A stretch of DNA of 50,380 nucleotides. Origin: CAZIKB01 sp964539665 (GTDB lineage: Bacteria > Zhuqueibacterota > Zhuqueibacteria > Oceanimicrobiales > Oceanimicrobiaceae). The stretch spans positions 1-50,380 of the forward strand of contig CAZIKB010000036.1 of assembly GCA_964539665.1 (NCBI GenBank), read 5' to 3'. The translations under genes were made by a program, and so were the position numbers. Each line of letters begins with the position of its first letter. Within the stretch, counting starts at the first letter, position 1. Below, in pieces: positions 25,288-33,954 of the stretch. Under the pieces are notes generated by a model that was given only the letters and a program-made list of their open reading frames with translations, ran no database searches and was not told the DNA's origin.

Positions 25288-27540
25288 ATGCCCAAATCTT
25301 TGGTAATAGTTGAATCGAACACTAAGACAAAAACGATTGCTAAATTCTTAGGAAAAGATTATGAAATCCGATCTTCGGTTGGTCATGTTAAAGACTTACC
25401 TAAACAACGATTAGGTGTTGATGAGGAAAATTTTGAGCCTGAATATGTTACAATTAGAGGAAAAGGCAAAATATTATCAGAATTAAGAAAGTCTGCGGCT
25501 AACGCTAAGAATATATACATTGCAACTGATCCTGATCGCGAAGGAGAAGCAATTGCTTATCATCTTGCAGAAGAAGTGAAATCGCATAAAGAAAATATCT
25601 TTCGAGTTTTGTTTAATGAAATTACTGAAAAAGCAGTCAAAAAGGCGATAGAGACACCAACTAAGATTGATATAAATAAAGTTGCTGCTCAGAAAGCTCG
25701 GCGAGTAGTAGACCGATTAGTTGGGTATAAAGTCAGCCCCATTTTGTGGCGCACTGTATATAGAGGATTGAGTGCAGGAAGAGTACAATCTGTTGCCTTA
25801 AAACTGATTTGCGAAAGAGAGGACGAAGTAGAAGGTTTTGTATCTGAGGAATACTGGTCTATAACAGCGAAATTGCAGGGAGATAAATCAGAGCCATTTC
25901 TTTCAAAATTAATAAAAATCAATGACATTTCCCCGGAGCTTCCTGATGAGCAAAAAACACAGGAAATTGTTCAGGATGTAAAACAGCAAACTTTTCACGT
26001 AAAGGATATTAAAAAGAAAAAGGTTAGCCGAAATCCGGCGCCACCTTTCACCACGAGTACCATGCAACAAGCGGCGGCAAGTCGCCTTGGCTATTCCGCA
26101 AAAAAAATTATGATGATTGCACAGCAGCTTTATGAAGGAATAGAGCTTGGCGCTGAAGGCAGTATTGGATTAATAACATATATGCGAACCGACTCTACTC
26201 GCATTGCCGATGAAGCATTGCAAGCAAGCAGAGAATATATTCTGGTCAGTTATGGCAAAGAATATTTACCTGCATCAGTGAGGAAGTATAAGGTTAAAAA
26301 AGGCGCTCAGGATGCCCATGAAGCAATACGACCAACTTTTTTTCAAAACGAACCCCGTAAAATTAAAAAATATCTCACATCCGAGCAGTATAAATTATAT
26401 GAACTTATATGGAACAGATTTCTGGCTTCGCAGATGAAAGCTGCTCAATTTGAACAGACTACTATTGACATTACCGCGGGCGAAAAATATTTATTCAGAA
26501 CAACAGGTAGTGTTGTTTTGTTCAGAGGATTTCTACAGATATATGAAGACTTCAAGGAAGAAAACGGCCAGCAGGCAAAAAATGAAGAAGTATATATTCC
26601 CAGGGATATTAAAATTGGCGAACTATTAAAACTTCTTGAACTTATGCCTAAACAACATTTTACTAAACCGCCACCTCGTTATTCGGAAAGCAGCTTGATA
26701 AAAGAATTGGATGCTTTAGGAATTGGTCGACCAAGTACTTATGCCTTAATCATTGGCACAATTTTGATGAGAAAGTACGTTGAAAAAAATCAACGTCAGT
26801 TAATCCCCGTCGAATTGGGAAGAACAGTTAACAAAATATTGATCCAAAATTTTCCAGAATTGATTAATGTTAAGTTTACTGCAAATATGGAAGAAAATCT
26901 CGATAAAATAGAATCTGGTAAAAAAGAATTTATCGACGTCGCTCAGGCATTTTACAATTCATTTAAACAAGCACTGGATGAAGCCAATTCCAATAAAGAT
27001 AAAATTAAAAATTCCCTGCAGGAGGAAACTAAAGAAAAATGTCCACAATGTGAAAGCGATTTAATAATTCGTTGGGGACGAAATGGTAAATTTATTGCAT
27101 GTACCGGTTATCCTGACTGCAAATATACAAAGCCACTTGAAGAACCTGAAGAAGTTCAGGAAATTTGTGATAAATGCGGCCGGAAAATGGTTATAAAATT
27201 TGGCCGATTTGGCAGGTTTTTAGCTTGTTCAGGATATCCCGAATGCAAACAAACGAAACCTCTATCTATTGGCGTAAATTGCCCCAATGAAAACTGTAAA
27301 GGTGTTGTGGTTGAGAAAAAATCGCGGCGGGGAAAAGTTTTTTACGGTTGTAGTAATTATCCAAAATGCACGTTTGCTACCTGGAACAAACCAGTAAACA
27401 TTGCCTGCAACAATTGCCAGAATCCTTATTTAGAACAACGTTCTAACCAGGCTAATGAAATGTTCTTTTATTGCCCAACATGTAAAGCAAAAATACAGGG
27501 AGAAGATAAGGAATCATATCGTGAAACTGCTTACGGTTAA
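25288..27540 (+). CDS. topA: DNA topoisomerase I
   Basis: A 750-residue type IA topoisomerase that relaxes negative supercoils. The TOPRIM domain has E9 and DPDREGEA (81-88). The active-site tyrosine is Y298 in GLITYMRTDSTR. The C-terminus has three or four zinc-ribbon repeats (about 590-735: CPQCESD, CDKCGRKM, CPNENCKG, CNNCQNP) that bind ssDNA. A small variation: the usual ESPAKAKTI motif reads ESNTKTKTI. The last 20 bases overlap the xerC start. Confidence 0.97.
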   Translation: MPKSLVIVESNTKTKTIAKFLGKDYEIRSSVGHVKDLPKQRLGVDEENFEPEYVTIRGKGKILSELRKSAANAKNIYIATDPDREGEAIAYHLAEEVKSHKENIFRVLFNEITEKAVKKAIETPTKIDINKVAAQKARRVVDRLVGYKVSPILWRTVYRGLSAGRVQSVALKLICEREDEVEGFVSEEYWSITAKLQGDKSEPFLSKLIKINDISPELPDEQKTQEIVQDVKQQTFHVKDIKKKKVSRNPAPPFTTSTMQQAAASRLGYSAKKIMMIAQQLYEGIELGAEGSIGLITYMRTDSTRIADEALQASREYILVSYGKEYLPASVRKYKVKKGAQDAHEAIRPTFFQNEPRKIKKYLTSEQYKLYELIWNRFLASQMKAAQFEQTTIDITAGEKYLFRTTGSVVLFRGFLQIYEDFKEENGQQAKNEEVYIPRDIKIGELLKLLELMPKQHFTKPPPRYSESSLIKELDALGIGRPSTYALIIGTILMRKYVEKNQRQLIPVELGRTVNKILIQNFPELINVKFTANMEENLDKIESGKKEFIDVAQAFYNSFKQALDEANSNKDKIKNSLQEETKEKCPQCESDLIIRWGRNGKFIACTGYPDCKYTKPLEEPEEVQEICDKCGRKMVIKFGRFGRFLACSGYPECKQTKPLSIGVNCPNENCKGVVVEKKSRRGKVFYGCSNYPKCTFATWNKPVNIACNNCQNPYLEQRSNQANEMFFYCPTCKAKIQGEDKESYRETAYG

Positions 27541-28441
27541 TCATCTTGAGCACTACATAGACAAGTTTATTAAATATCTTGAATTAGAAAAAAATGCTTC
27601 AGATTTCACTCTGAAAGCCTACAAAACGGACCTGCAGCAATTTCTTCAATTTCTTGAAGACGTTAAAACTACCGAAATCAGTAAAAAAGCCATACGTGCA
27701 TTTTTGGCCATGCTTTTCAAGGGCGGCTTAAAGGCTGCGACTGTAAACAGAAAATTAGCCAGTCTGAGATCATTTTTTAAATATTTGTGTGTTCAGGAAA
27801 TTATTGAAACAAATCCTGCTCAGACATTGTTTTTCTTAAAAAAAGAAAAAAGACTGCCCTCTTATTTAAGCTATGAGACAATTGTTGAGGCACTAAAATT
27901 AATTAAAACTGATACTTTTGAAGGATTATGTGATAGAGTGATTTTGGATTTATTTTATTCGACTGGTATTCGACTTCGTGAGTTAGTGGGTTTGGACCTT
28001 GAGGATATTGATCTGACTGATGGTCTGGTTAAAGTGACGGGGAAGGGCTCAAAGCAACGAATTGTGCCAATAGGTATTAAAATTTTAAGAATAATACAAA
28101 AATATTTAAACAGGCGGCAGGAATTGTTGTCTTCTTTAAAATTGTCAAACAATGCTCTTTTTATAAACAAAAGAGGGAATCGAATTTCACCTCGATTTGT
28201 TCAATTAAGAGTGAAAAAATATTTATTATTAGCTTCTGATAAACAGGAAGCTTATCCTCATATGCTGAGACATTCTTTTGCAACCCATTTGATAGATGAG
28301 GGGGCCGGCTTGTTAGCTGTAAAAGAACTGCTGGGGCATTCGAGTCTTTCAACAACTCAAATTTATACTCACTTAACTGCTGATCGTTTAAAGAAGATTT
28401 ATAAACAAGCACATCCTCGTGCACAGAAAAAAGTTCATTAA
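27521..28441 (+). CDS. xerC: Tyrosine recombinase XerC/XerD
   Basis: A 306-residue chromosome-dimer resolvase acting at dif. The SAM-like N-domain spans about 5-90. The catalytic residues are the Arg in STGIRLRELVG, the Lys in TGKGSKQR, HMLRHSFATHL, LLGHSSLSTTQIYTH with the nucleophilic Tyr. The start is GTG at 27521, preceded by AAGGA at 8 nt and overlapping the topA stop by 20 nt. An ATG further upstream inside topA would give an unrelated N-terminal tail. topA-xerC order is common. XerC versus XerD cannot be decided by eye. It lacks the integron insertion seen in the integrase at 511-1656. Confidence 0.93.
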   Translation: MKLLTVNHLEHYIDKFIKYLELEKNASDFTLKAYKTDLQQFLQFLEDVKTTEISKKAIRAFLAMLFKGGLKAATVNRKLASLRSFFKYLCVQEIIETNPAQTLFFLKKEKRLPSYLSYETIVEALKLIKTDTFEGLCDRVILDLFYSTGIRLRELVGLDLEDIDLTDGLVKVTGKGSKQRIVPIGIKILRIIQKYLNRRQELLSSLKLSNNALFINKRGNRISPRFVQLRVKKYLLLASDKQEAYPHMLRHSFATHLIDEGAGLLAVKELLGHSSLSTTQIYTHLTADRLKKIYKQAHPRAQKKVH

Positions 28442-28550
28442 GCAGAATAAAATGTAAAATTGACTATATTTTGTTTCAAGAATATATTCGTAACTATTAA
28501 TTCAATAATTTTAGTCGTTCTTTGATATGAATAAAAAAAAGGAGGTTTCA

Positions 28551-28901
28551 ATGCGGATAAGTATTACTGCAAGACATTTCAAGGCTACGGAACGGTTAAA
28601 GAAATATGCTGAAGAAAAAGTTCGTAGATTAAAAAAGTACTATGATGGTATTATTGATTGCGAAATAATTTTAGATTATGAAAAGCTAAATAAAGTAGCT
28701 GAAATAGCCATAAAGGTTCATGGGCAAAGATTAGTTGCGCTTGAAAAAACAGATGATGTATTTAAGAGTATCGATTTAGCAGTTGACAAGTTGGAACGTC
28801 AAATTAAAAAGTATAAGGGTAAAAGACGCAGTCATTTGAATGATAAAATAACAACAATTTCATCAGAATCTTCTACTGAAAATGAGGTAGATGAGATTTA
28901 A
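28551..28901 (+). CDS. hpf: Ribosome hibernation-promoting factor (short HPF/RaiA)
   Basis: A 116-residue protein of the S30AE/YfiA family with the beta-alpha-beta-beta-beta-alpha core (MRISITARHFKATERLKKYAEEK at the start, given here by its first residues only in part). It binds the 30S decoding region in stationary phase. The long-form C-terminal dimerisation domain is missing. The start at 28551 is fixed by AAGGAGG five bases upstream; an earlier ATG at 28527 would include that site. hpf next to hprK and PTS genes recalls the rpoN-hpf-ptsN region of proteobacteria. Confidence 0.92.
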   Translation: MRISITARHFKATERLKKYAEEKVRRLKKYYDGIIDCEIILDYEKLNKVAEIAIKVHGQRLVALEKTDDVFKSIDLAVDKLERQIKKYKGKRRSHLNDKITTISSESSTENEVDEI

Positions 28902-28968
28902 TTTAATGAGTACATTTTTACTCCTCAGATCATAAACACTATCAGTCGTCTGATTAGGCAAAGAATAT

Positions 28969-29949
28969 ATGGAACCATTAACTGTCGAAAAACTATATGA
29001 AGCCAATAAAACAAAGCTGAAATTGACACTGCTAAACAATAAGTCCAGTTTTAACCGTGTTATTGAAGAAGGAGATCTAAATAGACCGGGTTTAGCGTTA
29101 AGTGGTTTTGTTGATGTGTTTACGTATAAAAGAGTACAAGTTGTTGGAAATACAGAGAATGTGTATTTAAATAAAATATCCGATGCAAAAAAAAACAAAA
29201 CATTAGACACTCTCTTTTCTTTTAAAATTCCTTGTATTATTATTACGGATAACAATGAACCGGTACCGTTTTTTATAGAAAAAGCCAGCGAACAGGGTAT
29301 TAGTGTGTTTAGAACTCCTTATAAAACCTCGAGATTAATGCATCTGCTTAGTGATTACATGGATGAGCAATTTGCTCCGACAATCACGCTTCATGGCTCA
29401 ATGGCAGATGTTTATGGTATCGGGGTTCTTTTTACAGGACGCAGTGGAATTGGAAAAAGCGAAATCGTGTTAGATCTGGTAGAGCGGGGACACCGTTTAG
29501 TTGCTGACGATGTTGTGAAAATTTCAAAAAAAGCCGAAGGGATTCTTATCGCTACTGCAAGCGAAATTCTTCAACATCACATGGAAATACGTGGACTGGG
29601 TATTATAGATATTCGAAGTGTGTTTGGAGTTCGTTCAATCAGGCTTCAAAAAAGAGTGGAGGTTGAAGTTCAATTAGAGGAATGGGATGATAATGAAGAA
29701 TACGAAAGGATCGGTTTGGATGAATCGTCCACAAACATTTTAGATGTTGAAATTCCACTTGTGAAACTGCCAATTTTTCCCGGCAAAAATATTACAGTTA
29801 TCGCGGAAGTGGTTGCATTACACCAACTGTTAAAAGTTTATGGACACCATCCGGCGCAGGAGTTTAATGAAAAACTTATAAAGAAAATGCAAGATAAAAA
29901 TATTTCTGAGAAATATCTGGATATATATTTAGAGAAAGATTTTGAATAA
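28969..29949 (+). CDS. hprK: HPr kinase/phosphorylase
   Basis: A 326-residue bifunctional enzyme that phosphorylates and dephosphorylates HPr on serine. The N-terminal domain spans 1-125. The C-terminal kinase domain has LHGS (H142), Walker A GRSGIGKS (157-164), ADDVVKI and the signature EIRGLGIIDIRSVFG. No HPr gene is in the window. It is followed after 12 bp by an EIIA gene, so it heads a small PTS-related unit. Confidence 0.95.
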   Translation: MEPLTVEKLYEANKTKLKLTLLNNKSSFNRVIEEGDLNRPGLALSGFVDVFTYKRVQVVGNTENVYLNKISDAKKNKTLDTLFSFKIPCIIITDNNEPVPFFIEKASEQGISVFRTPYKTSRLMHLLSDYMDEQFAPTITLHGSMADVYGIGVLFTGRSGIGKSEIVLDLVERGHRLVADDVVKISKKAEGILIATASEILQHHMEIRGLGIIDIRSVFGVRSIRLQKRVEVEVQLEEWDDNEEYERIGLDESSTNILDVEIPLVKLPIFPGKNITVIAEVVALHQLLKVYGHHPAQEFNEKLIKKMQDKNISEKYLDIYLEKDFE

Positions 29950-29961
29950 TAATGGAATAAA

Positions 29962-30345
29962 ATGGTAAGTTGTCTTGTCATAAGTCACGGTAATATAGCG
30001 CAGTCCTATCTGGAAGCTTGTAAACATATTATTGGCGAGTGTGAGAATTTGTTTACTTTGGACAGCCATGCTCTCGCACCAAAAGCGCTTTATCAAAATA
30101 TCATCCACCTTATTGAAACCCACAATATAAAAGAAGGACTTTATATCTTAGTAAGTCTGAAAGGTGGGAGCTGCTGGAATGTGGCTGCTAAAATTGCTAA
30201 GGAATATGATAAAGTGGAACTGATTTCTGGTCTAAATCTTTCAATATTATTATCTTTTATTACAAAATGTAACCAGTATAGTTTTCACCAACTGGGTGAA
30301 ATTTTACTCAAAGATGGAATTCGTGGAATTTCAAAATTAAATTAA
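29962..30345 (+). CDS. PTS EIIA component, mannose family
   Basis: A 127-residue EIIA-Man domain. The phosphorylated histidine is H9 in LVISHGN, and SLKGGSCWNVA corresponds to the conserved GGSP loop. It would accept phosphate from HPr. The ATG has only a weak ribosome site but begins 12 bp after hprK. It is separate from EIIB, unlike E. coli ManX where they are fused. Confidence 0.88.
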   Translation: MVSCLVISHGNIAQSYLEACKHIIGECENLFTLDSHALAPKALYQNIIHLIETHNIKEGLYILVSLKGGSCWNVAAKIAKEYDKVELISGLNLSILLSFITKCNQYSFHQLGEILLKDGIRGISKLN

Positions 30346-30366
30346 AAGCGATTCTATTGTGGTATA

Positions 30367-30858
30367 ATGGCTGTTGAGATGCTGAGAATAGATGACCGAC
30401 TAATTCACGGTCAGGTTATAGTAGGATGGTGCCCTCGTATTAAACCAGATCTGGTAGTTTTATGTAATGATGAAGTTGCACAAAGTGAAATGGAATGTGA
30501 AATTTATAAAGATGCAGCAGCAGAATATAAAACTATTATTTGTACAATCGAAAAAACTGCACAATTGTTAAGTTCTGATAAATTGAAAGATGAAAAAATA
30601 CTCCTGATAACGGAATCGCCAAAAGATGTTGTGCAGCTATTTAAATCAGGTCTTCAATTAGATAAAGTGATTATTGGAGGCATGCATTATCAGCCGGGGA
30701 AACGCAAAATAGTAGATTTCATTTACATAAGTGATGAGGATTTAGAAAATCTACAATTTCTTAACAATCAAAATGTAGTTTTAGAAGGTATAGATGTACC
30801 GGATAGTAAATCGATTGATGTTTCCGCAATATTAAGGTTAAGTCCAAAAGGCGTTTAA
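30367..30858 (+). CDS. PTS EIIB component, mannose family
   Basis: A 163-residue EIIB-Man/Sor domain with phospho-accepting H14 in RIDDRLIHGQV and the downstream KVIIGGMHY motif. It normally passes phosphate to a sugar bound by membrane EIIC/EIID. Neither EIIC nor EIID follows: the next 510 bp contain no gene. The phosphorelay therefore probably serves regulation, or uses transport subunits encoded elsewhere. Confidence 0.9.
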   Translation: MAVEMLRIDDRLIHGQVIVGWCPRIKPDLVVLCNDEVAQSEMECEIYKDAAAEYKTIICTIEKTAQLLSSDKLKDEKILLITESPKDVVQLFKSGLQLDKVIIGGMHYQPGKRKIVDFIYISDEDLENLQFLNNQNVVLEGIDVPDSKSIDVSAILRLSPKGV

Positions 30859-31368
30859 TAAATAAAAATTTCATTAATGCAATTTATAGTTAAATTGAAT
30901 TGCAATCCTTCCCTTTTATAATATTCTTACTCGTCAATTTCTGTTCTAACTAAAATTTATACAGATCCAGCCAGACATTATAATTTATGGATAAGATTTG
31001 CATTAACTGTCATTTATGATTCTTTCGAGTATTATTTAAGTGTTTGAAATAACGAATGTAAAATTTATAGTATAAATTTTTTAATTACAGGTCTTGAATA
31101 AATTTCAGTAATTACTTCATAATTATTTGTAAATATTAACTTTTTGGCTGATAAGTTATATCTTAATTTTAACGTATGATAAAAATATGTCTTCTCTTTG
31201 AAATTAATTTCACATAGCTTGACTTTGACTATAAATTTTTGTTTTTTTGCCTTTATCACATGGGTGTTCAAGGTAAAATACTGATGTCTGTGTTTTAAAC
31301 AAATTTAAAATCAACTCATTTTTTATAAATAAAATAATAATGCTCTGTCCCAAAAATGTATCAGACAA
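30859..31368. other. AT-rich gap, no gene seen
   Basis: 510 bp of very AT-rich DNA downstream of the EIIB gene. The only long frame (minus strand, 31065-31271) is low-complexity in composition with no ribosome site, and I do not support it. No trace of EIIC/EIID coding sequence is recognisable. The gap separates the housekeeping block from the orphan gene and polysaccharide locus. Confidence 0.5.
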
Positions 31369-31746
31369 ATGACTAAAAATAGATTTTCAAAAAAAGGTCA
31401 AATATCAAGTTTTCCAAGAGATGCTTTAGAGCAAGCCGAAATTGTTATGAATGGTTGGAACGAAGTAGGGAAAAGGCTTAACGTACCAAATTTAACTATG
31501 CAAAATTATATAGATAAATTTGAGGAAGTCAAGAAATCTTTAGAGAAAGCAGAGCAATTAAAATTACAGCGTGCGAAAGCCATCCAGGCTAGAAATAATT
31601 GTTTGGGTGAGCTTTGGGATTTGACAAAAAGAATAAGGAATGCGGCAAAAGCAACTTTTGGAGATTATTCTCGGGAGTTGGATATATTAATCAATTCTGT
31701 TAGGGAACTCGATTCGAGGGACATTGATGTAGATGAAAATCCTTAG
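31369..31746 (+). CDS. Small hypothetical protein with coiled coil
   Basis: A 125-residue hydrophilic protein I cannot assign. The middle (about 48-100) is a helical, heptad-like stretch rich in Lys/Glu/Leu, with LWDLTKRIRNAAKATFGD toward the C-terminus. That segment feels conserved, but I cannot name a family. No signal peptide or membrane segment. No ribosome site is clear at this ATG. It stands alone between two AT-rich gaps and is followed 9 bp later by the inverted-repeat element, so it may belong to a small mobile unit. Confidence 0.55.
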   Translation: MTKNRFSKKGQISSFPRDALEQAEIVMNGWNEVGKRLNVPNLTMQNYIDKFEEVKKSLEKAEQLKLQRAKAIQARNNCLGELWDLTKRIRNAAKATFGDYSRELDILINSVRELDSRDIDVDENP

Positions 31747-31754
31747 CTTTTAGA

Positions 31755-31926
31755 ATTGAATAATAAACCACCGGTGTCATACAGTAAACTTCTTCCAAAA
31801 GCAGAACTGGCAATTCAGTTTGGAAAGAAGAAAAGTTGAATTAAAAATAAAGTGTAAAAATAGCGTCCCTTCATAAAAAAGGTCGGCCCCTTTTACAGTT
31901 AGACGCCGGTGGTTTTTTAATTCAAT
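31755..31926. repeat. 172-bp inverted-repeat element with internal hairpins
   Basis: The ends form an imperfect inverted repeat of 24-25 bp (31755-31778 and 31902-31926), with a core ACCACCGG[T/C]GTC and only a few mismatches. Inside are a long hairpin (31789-31800 plus 31806-31809, pairing with 31816-31830) and a TGTAAAA/TTTTACA stem (31853-31859 with 31891-31897). The right arm ends in a T-run (31912-31917). It could be a terminator with a large branched loop, a structured small RNA, or a MITE-like element. Confidence 0.6.
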
Positions 31927-32027
31927 CTAATAATATTTTTTAAAATTGGCAAGAATAATTATTTTAAAAAGCTTGAATACAATTAGAATTTATGGTTTTA
32001 AACTATTAAATATATTGAAAATGAGAG

Positions 32028-32966
32028 ATGAAATATTTAGTAACTGGTGGTGCAGGATTCATTGGATCAAATATAGTAGAAGAGCTTTTAAAACGTGGTG
32101 AATCAGTTCGTGTATTGGACAATTTTTCTACAGGCAGGCGTGAGAACCTCTTGGAACTCGGAACAAATATAGATTTAATTGAGGGTGATATTCGATCCCT
32201 CAGTACAGTTTATAGAGCCACAGATGGTGTAGATTTTGTTCTGCATCAGGCTGCTTTGCCATCCGTGCCTCGTAGTGTTAGTGACCCGGTAACAACGAAT
32301 GAGGTGAATATTACAGGGACTTTAAACGTTTTAATCGCAGCCCGTGATCGAGAAGTCAAGCGTGTAATATTTGCTTCATCCTCTTCGGTTTACGGTAACG
32401 ATCCGCGACAACCTAAACATGAAGAAATGCGTCCAAAACCGATGAGTCCGTACGCAATTTCTAAATTAGCGGGTGAAGTATATTGTTCTGTATTCACTCA
32501 ACTGTATGGGTTGGAAACGGTCATTCTGCGTTATTTTAATATATTTGGTCCAAAGCAAGATCCTGACTCTCAATATTCTGCTGTGATTCCTAAATTTATA
32601 GGAATGATGCGCAAAAACAAACGTCCGACTATATTTGGGGATGGGAAGCAATCGCGTGATTTCACTTTTGTGATGAATGTTGTTCAGGCAAATTTGAATG
32701 CTTGTGAATCCCAACAATTACCGGAAGAGAGAATTTTTAATTGTGCTTGTGGAAATCGTGTTACAGTTGAAGATTTGGTAATCCAGCTAAATCGTAATTT
32801 AGGTAAAGAATTAAATCCGATGTTTATTGACCCTCGCCCGGGTGATGTGAAAAATTCATTTGCAGACGTTTCCAGGGCCGTCAATTTTTTACGATATGCG
32901 CCTAAGGTACAATTTGAAGAAGGACTAGAAAAGACGGTGAAATGGTTTCTAAAAAACGGCGAGTAA
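32028..32966 (+). CDS. NAD-dependent sugar-nucleotide epimerase/dehydratase (extended SDR)
   Basis: A 312-residue extended short-chain dehydrogenase. The NAD motif is TGGAGFIGSN (about 6-15), with a D31 in VLDNFSTG for the ribose. The catalytic set is SSSSVYG and Y-x-x-x-K in SPYAISKLAGE. The protein resembles UDP-GlcNAc/UDP-glucuronate 4-epimerases (WbpP/GalE-like). It opens the surface polysaccharide locus. Substrate is not readable from sequence alone. Confidence 0.9.
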   Translation: MKYLVTGGAGFIGSNIVEELLKRGESVRVLDNFSTGRRENLLELGTNIDLIEGDIRSLSTVYRATDGVDFVLHQAALPSVPRSVSDPVTTNEVNITGTLNVLIAARDREVKRVIFASSSSVYGNDPRQPKHEEMRPKPMSPYAISKLAGEVYCSVFTQLYGLETVILRYFNIFGPKQDPDSQYSAVIPKFIGMMRKNKRPTIFGDGKQSRDFTFVMNVVQANLNACESQQLPEERIFNCACGNRVTVEDLVIQLNRNLGKELNPMFIDPRPGDVKNSFADVSRAVNFLRYAPKVQFEEGLEKTVKWFLKNGE

Positions 32967-33246
32967 TTAATGACTATGTTGTTAATATGTAACTTATAAG
33001 TAACTGTGAAGTTTCAACTTTTTACAGGATAAAATCTCAAAACATATCCTGGAAAATAGGAATTCATAGTTTGGACTCCTGAGATGTCGGGAGTGAAATA
33101 AACTGATTATAATTATCTTATCATAATCAGCTTAAAATAAAAAAATGAATTTTGCCGAATCAGACTATGTGACTGACGTGGCGGAGCTGTGTAAAGTCTT
33201 TATTGTTTTAGTCCGACAGATTGTTGAATAGGAGACAGCGTTCTAA
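32967..33246 (+). promoter_or_regulatory. Structured leader before the NusG-like antiterminator
   Basis: A 280-nt leader with several foldable parts: ACTCC/GGAGT (33075-33079 with 33090-33094), a perfect 8-bp stem CTGATTAT / ATAATCAG (33103-33110 with 33123-33130), and an AGACT (33162-33166) that can pair either with AGTCT (33195-33199) or, shifted by one base, with TAGTC (33209-33213). The word GGCGGAGCTGTG (33180-33191) resembles the E. coli ops element (GGCGGTAGCGTG). Leaders like this are recognised by UpxY/RfaH-type factors. Function is inferred. Confidence 0.45.
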
Positions 33247-33786
33247 ATGGAAAACCTCGAAAATATGAGAAACTTATCTGGAACTATACGTTATTGGTAT
33301 GCACTTTATACTCGACCACGATTTGAAAAAAAAGTAGATAATGATTTAAAAGAAAGAGGATTAGAATCATTTTTGCCAATTCATGCTGAAGTGCGAACCT
33401 GGAGTGACCGTATAAAAAAGATAGAAACTCCAGTGTTTCCTTCCTACGTTTTTGTGAATGCTAATTCCAGAGAACGTTATATTTCTTTACAACCTCAAGG
33501 TGTTGTGCGGATGGTAAGTTTTAATGGACAGCCTGCAAGCATTCCTGAGGAACAAATTGAACGAATTCACAGAATTATAAAATTTGGCTATGATCCTGTA
33601 CCGCATCAGTATTTACGTTTTGGTGATGAGGTAGAAATCGTAACAGGCCCGTTGCATGGGTTGTATGGATTTTATGTGGAAGAACGAGGTCAAAACCGAA
33701 TAATAATTTCAATTGATGCCATTCAACAATCCATTGCTATCGAGGTCGAAAGAGGACAGGTTCAACGAGTTAACTCTGCTGAATAG
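33247..33786 (+). CDS. NusG-paralogue transcription antiterminator (UpxY/RfaH-like)
   Basis: A 179-residue protein with a NusG N-terminal domain (WYALYTRPRFEKKVDNDL, about 18-110) and a C-terminal KOW domain (about 125-175; FGDEVEIVTGPLHGLYGFY). Specialised NusG paralogues at the front of polysaccharide loci let RNA polymerase read through long operons. Position near the start of an operon of about 17 kb fits. GGAG lies 12 nt before the ATG, somewhat far. It could regulate its own leader as well as the genes downstream. Confidence 0.88.
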   Translation: MENLENMRNLSGTIRYWYALYTRPRFEKKVDNDLKERGLESFLPIHAEVRTWSDRIKKIETPVFPSYVFVNANSRERYISLQPQGVVRMVSFNGQPASIPEEQIERIHRIIKFGYDPVPHQYLRFGDEVEIVTGPLHGLYGFYVEERGQNRIIISIDAIQQSIAIEVERGQVQRVNSAE

Positions 33787-33954
33787 TTATAGTAAAACAC
33801 ACTTTGATTAAAGAGGAGGATTCTTAAGAATATTGAAGTTAGGAATGATAAATGTAAGAGTTGATATTTATTGGCGGTAATTAGAAAACTCACAATGTCT
33901 CTTGATTTTTTAGTAAAAATTAACTGAAATAACTAACAATTTACTTTTAAAATT

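Noticed and set aside
27455..27520. Longer N-terminus for XerC starting inside topA
   Set aside because: The GTG at 27521 has a ribosome site and gives the normal family length; the extra residues only mirror the topA zinc-ribbon region in another frame.
31065..31271. Minus-strand frame in the AT-rich gap
   Set aside because: Composition is biased to Lys/Ile/Phe as expected from AT-rich DNA, there is no ribosome site, and no homologue comes to mind.
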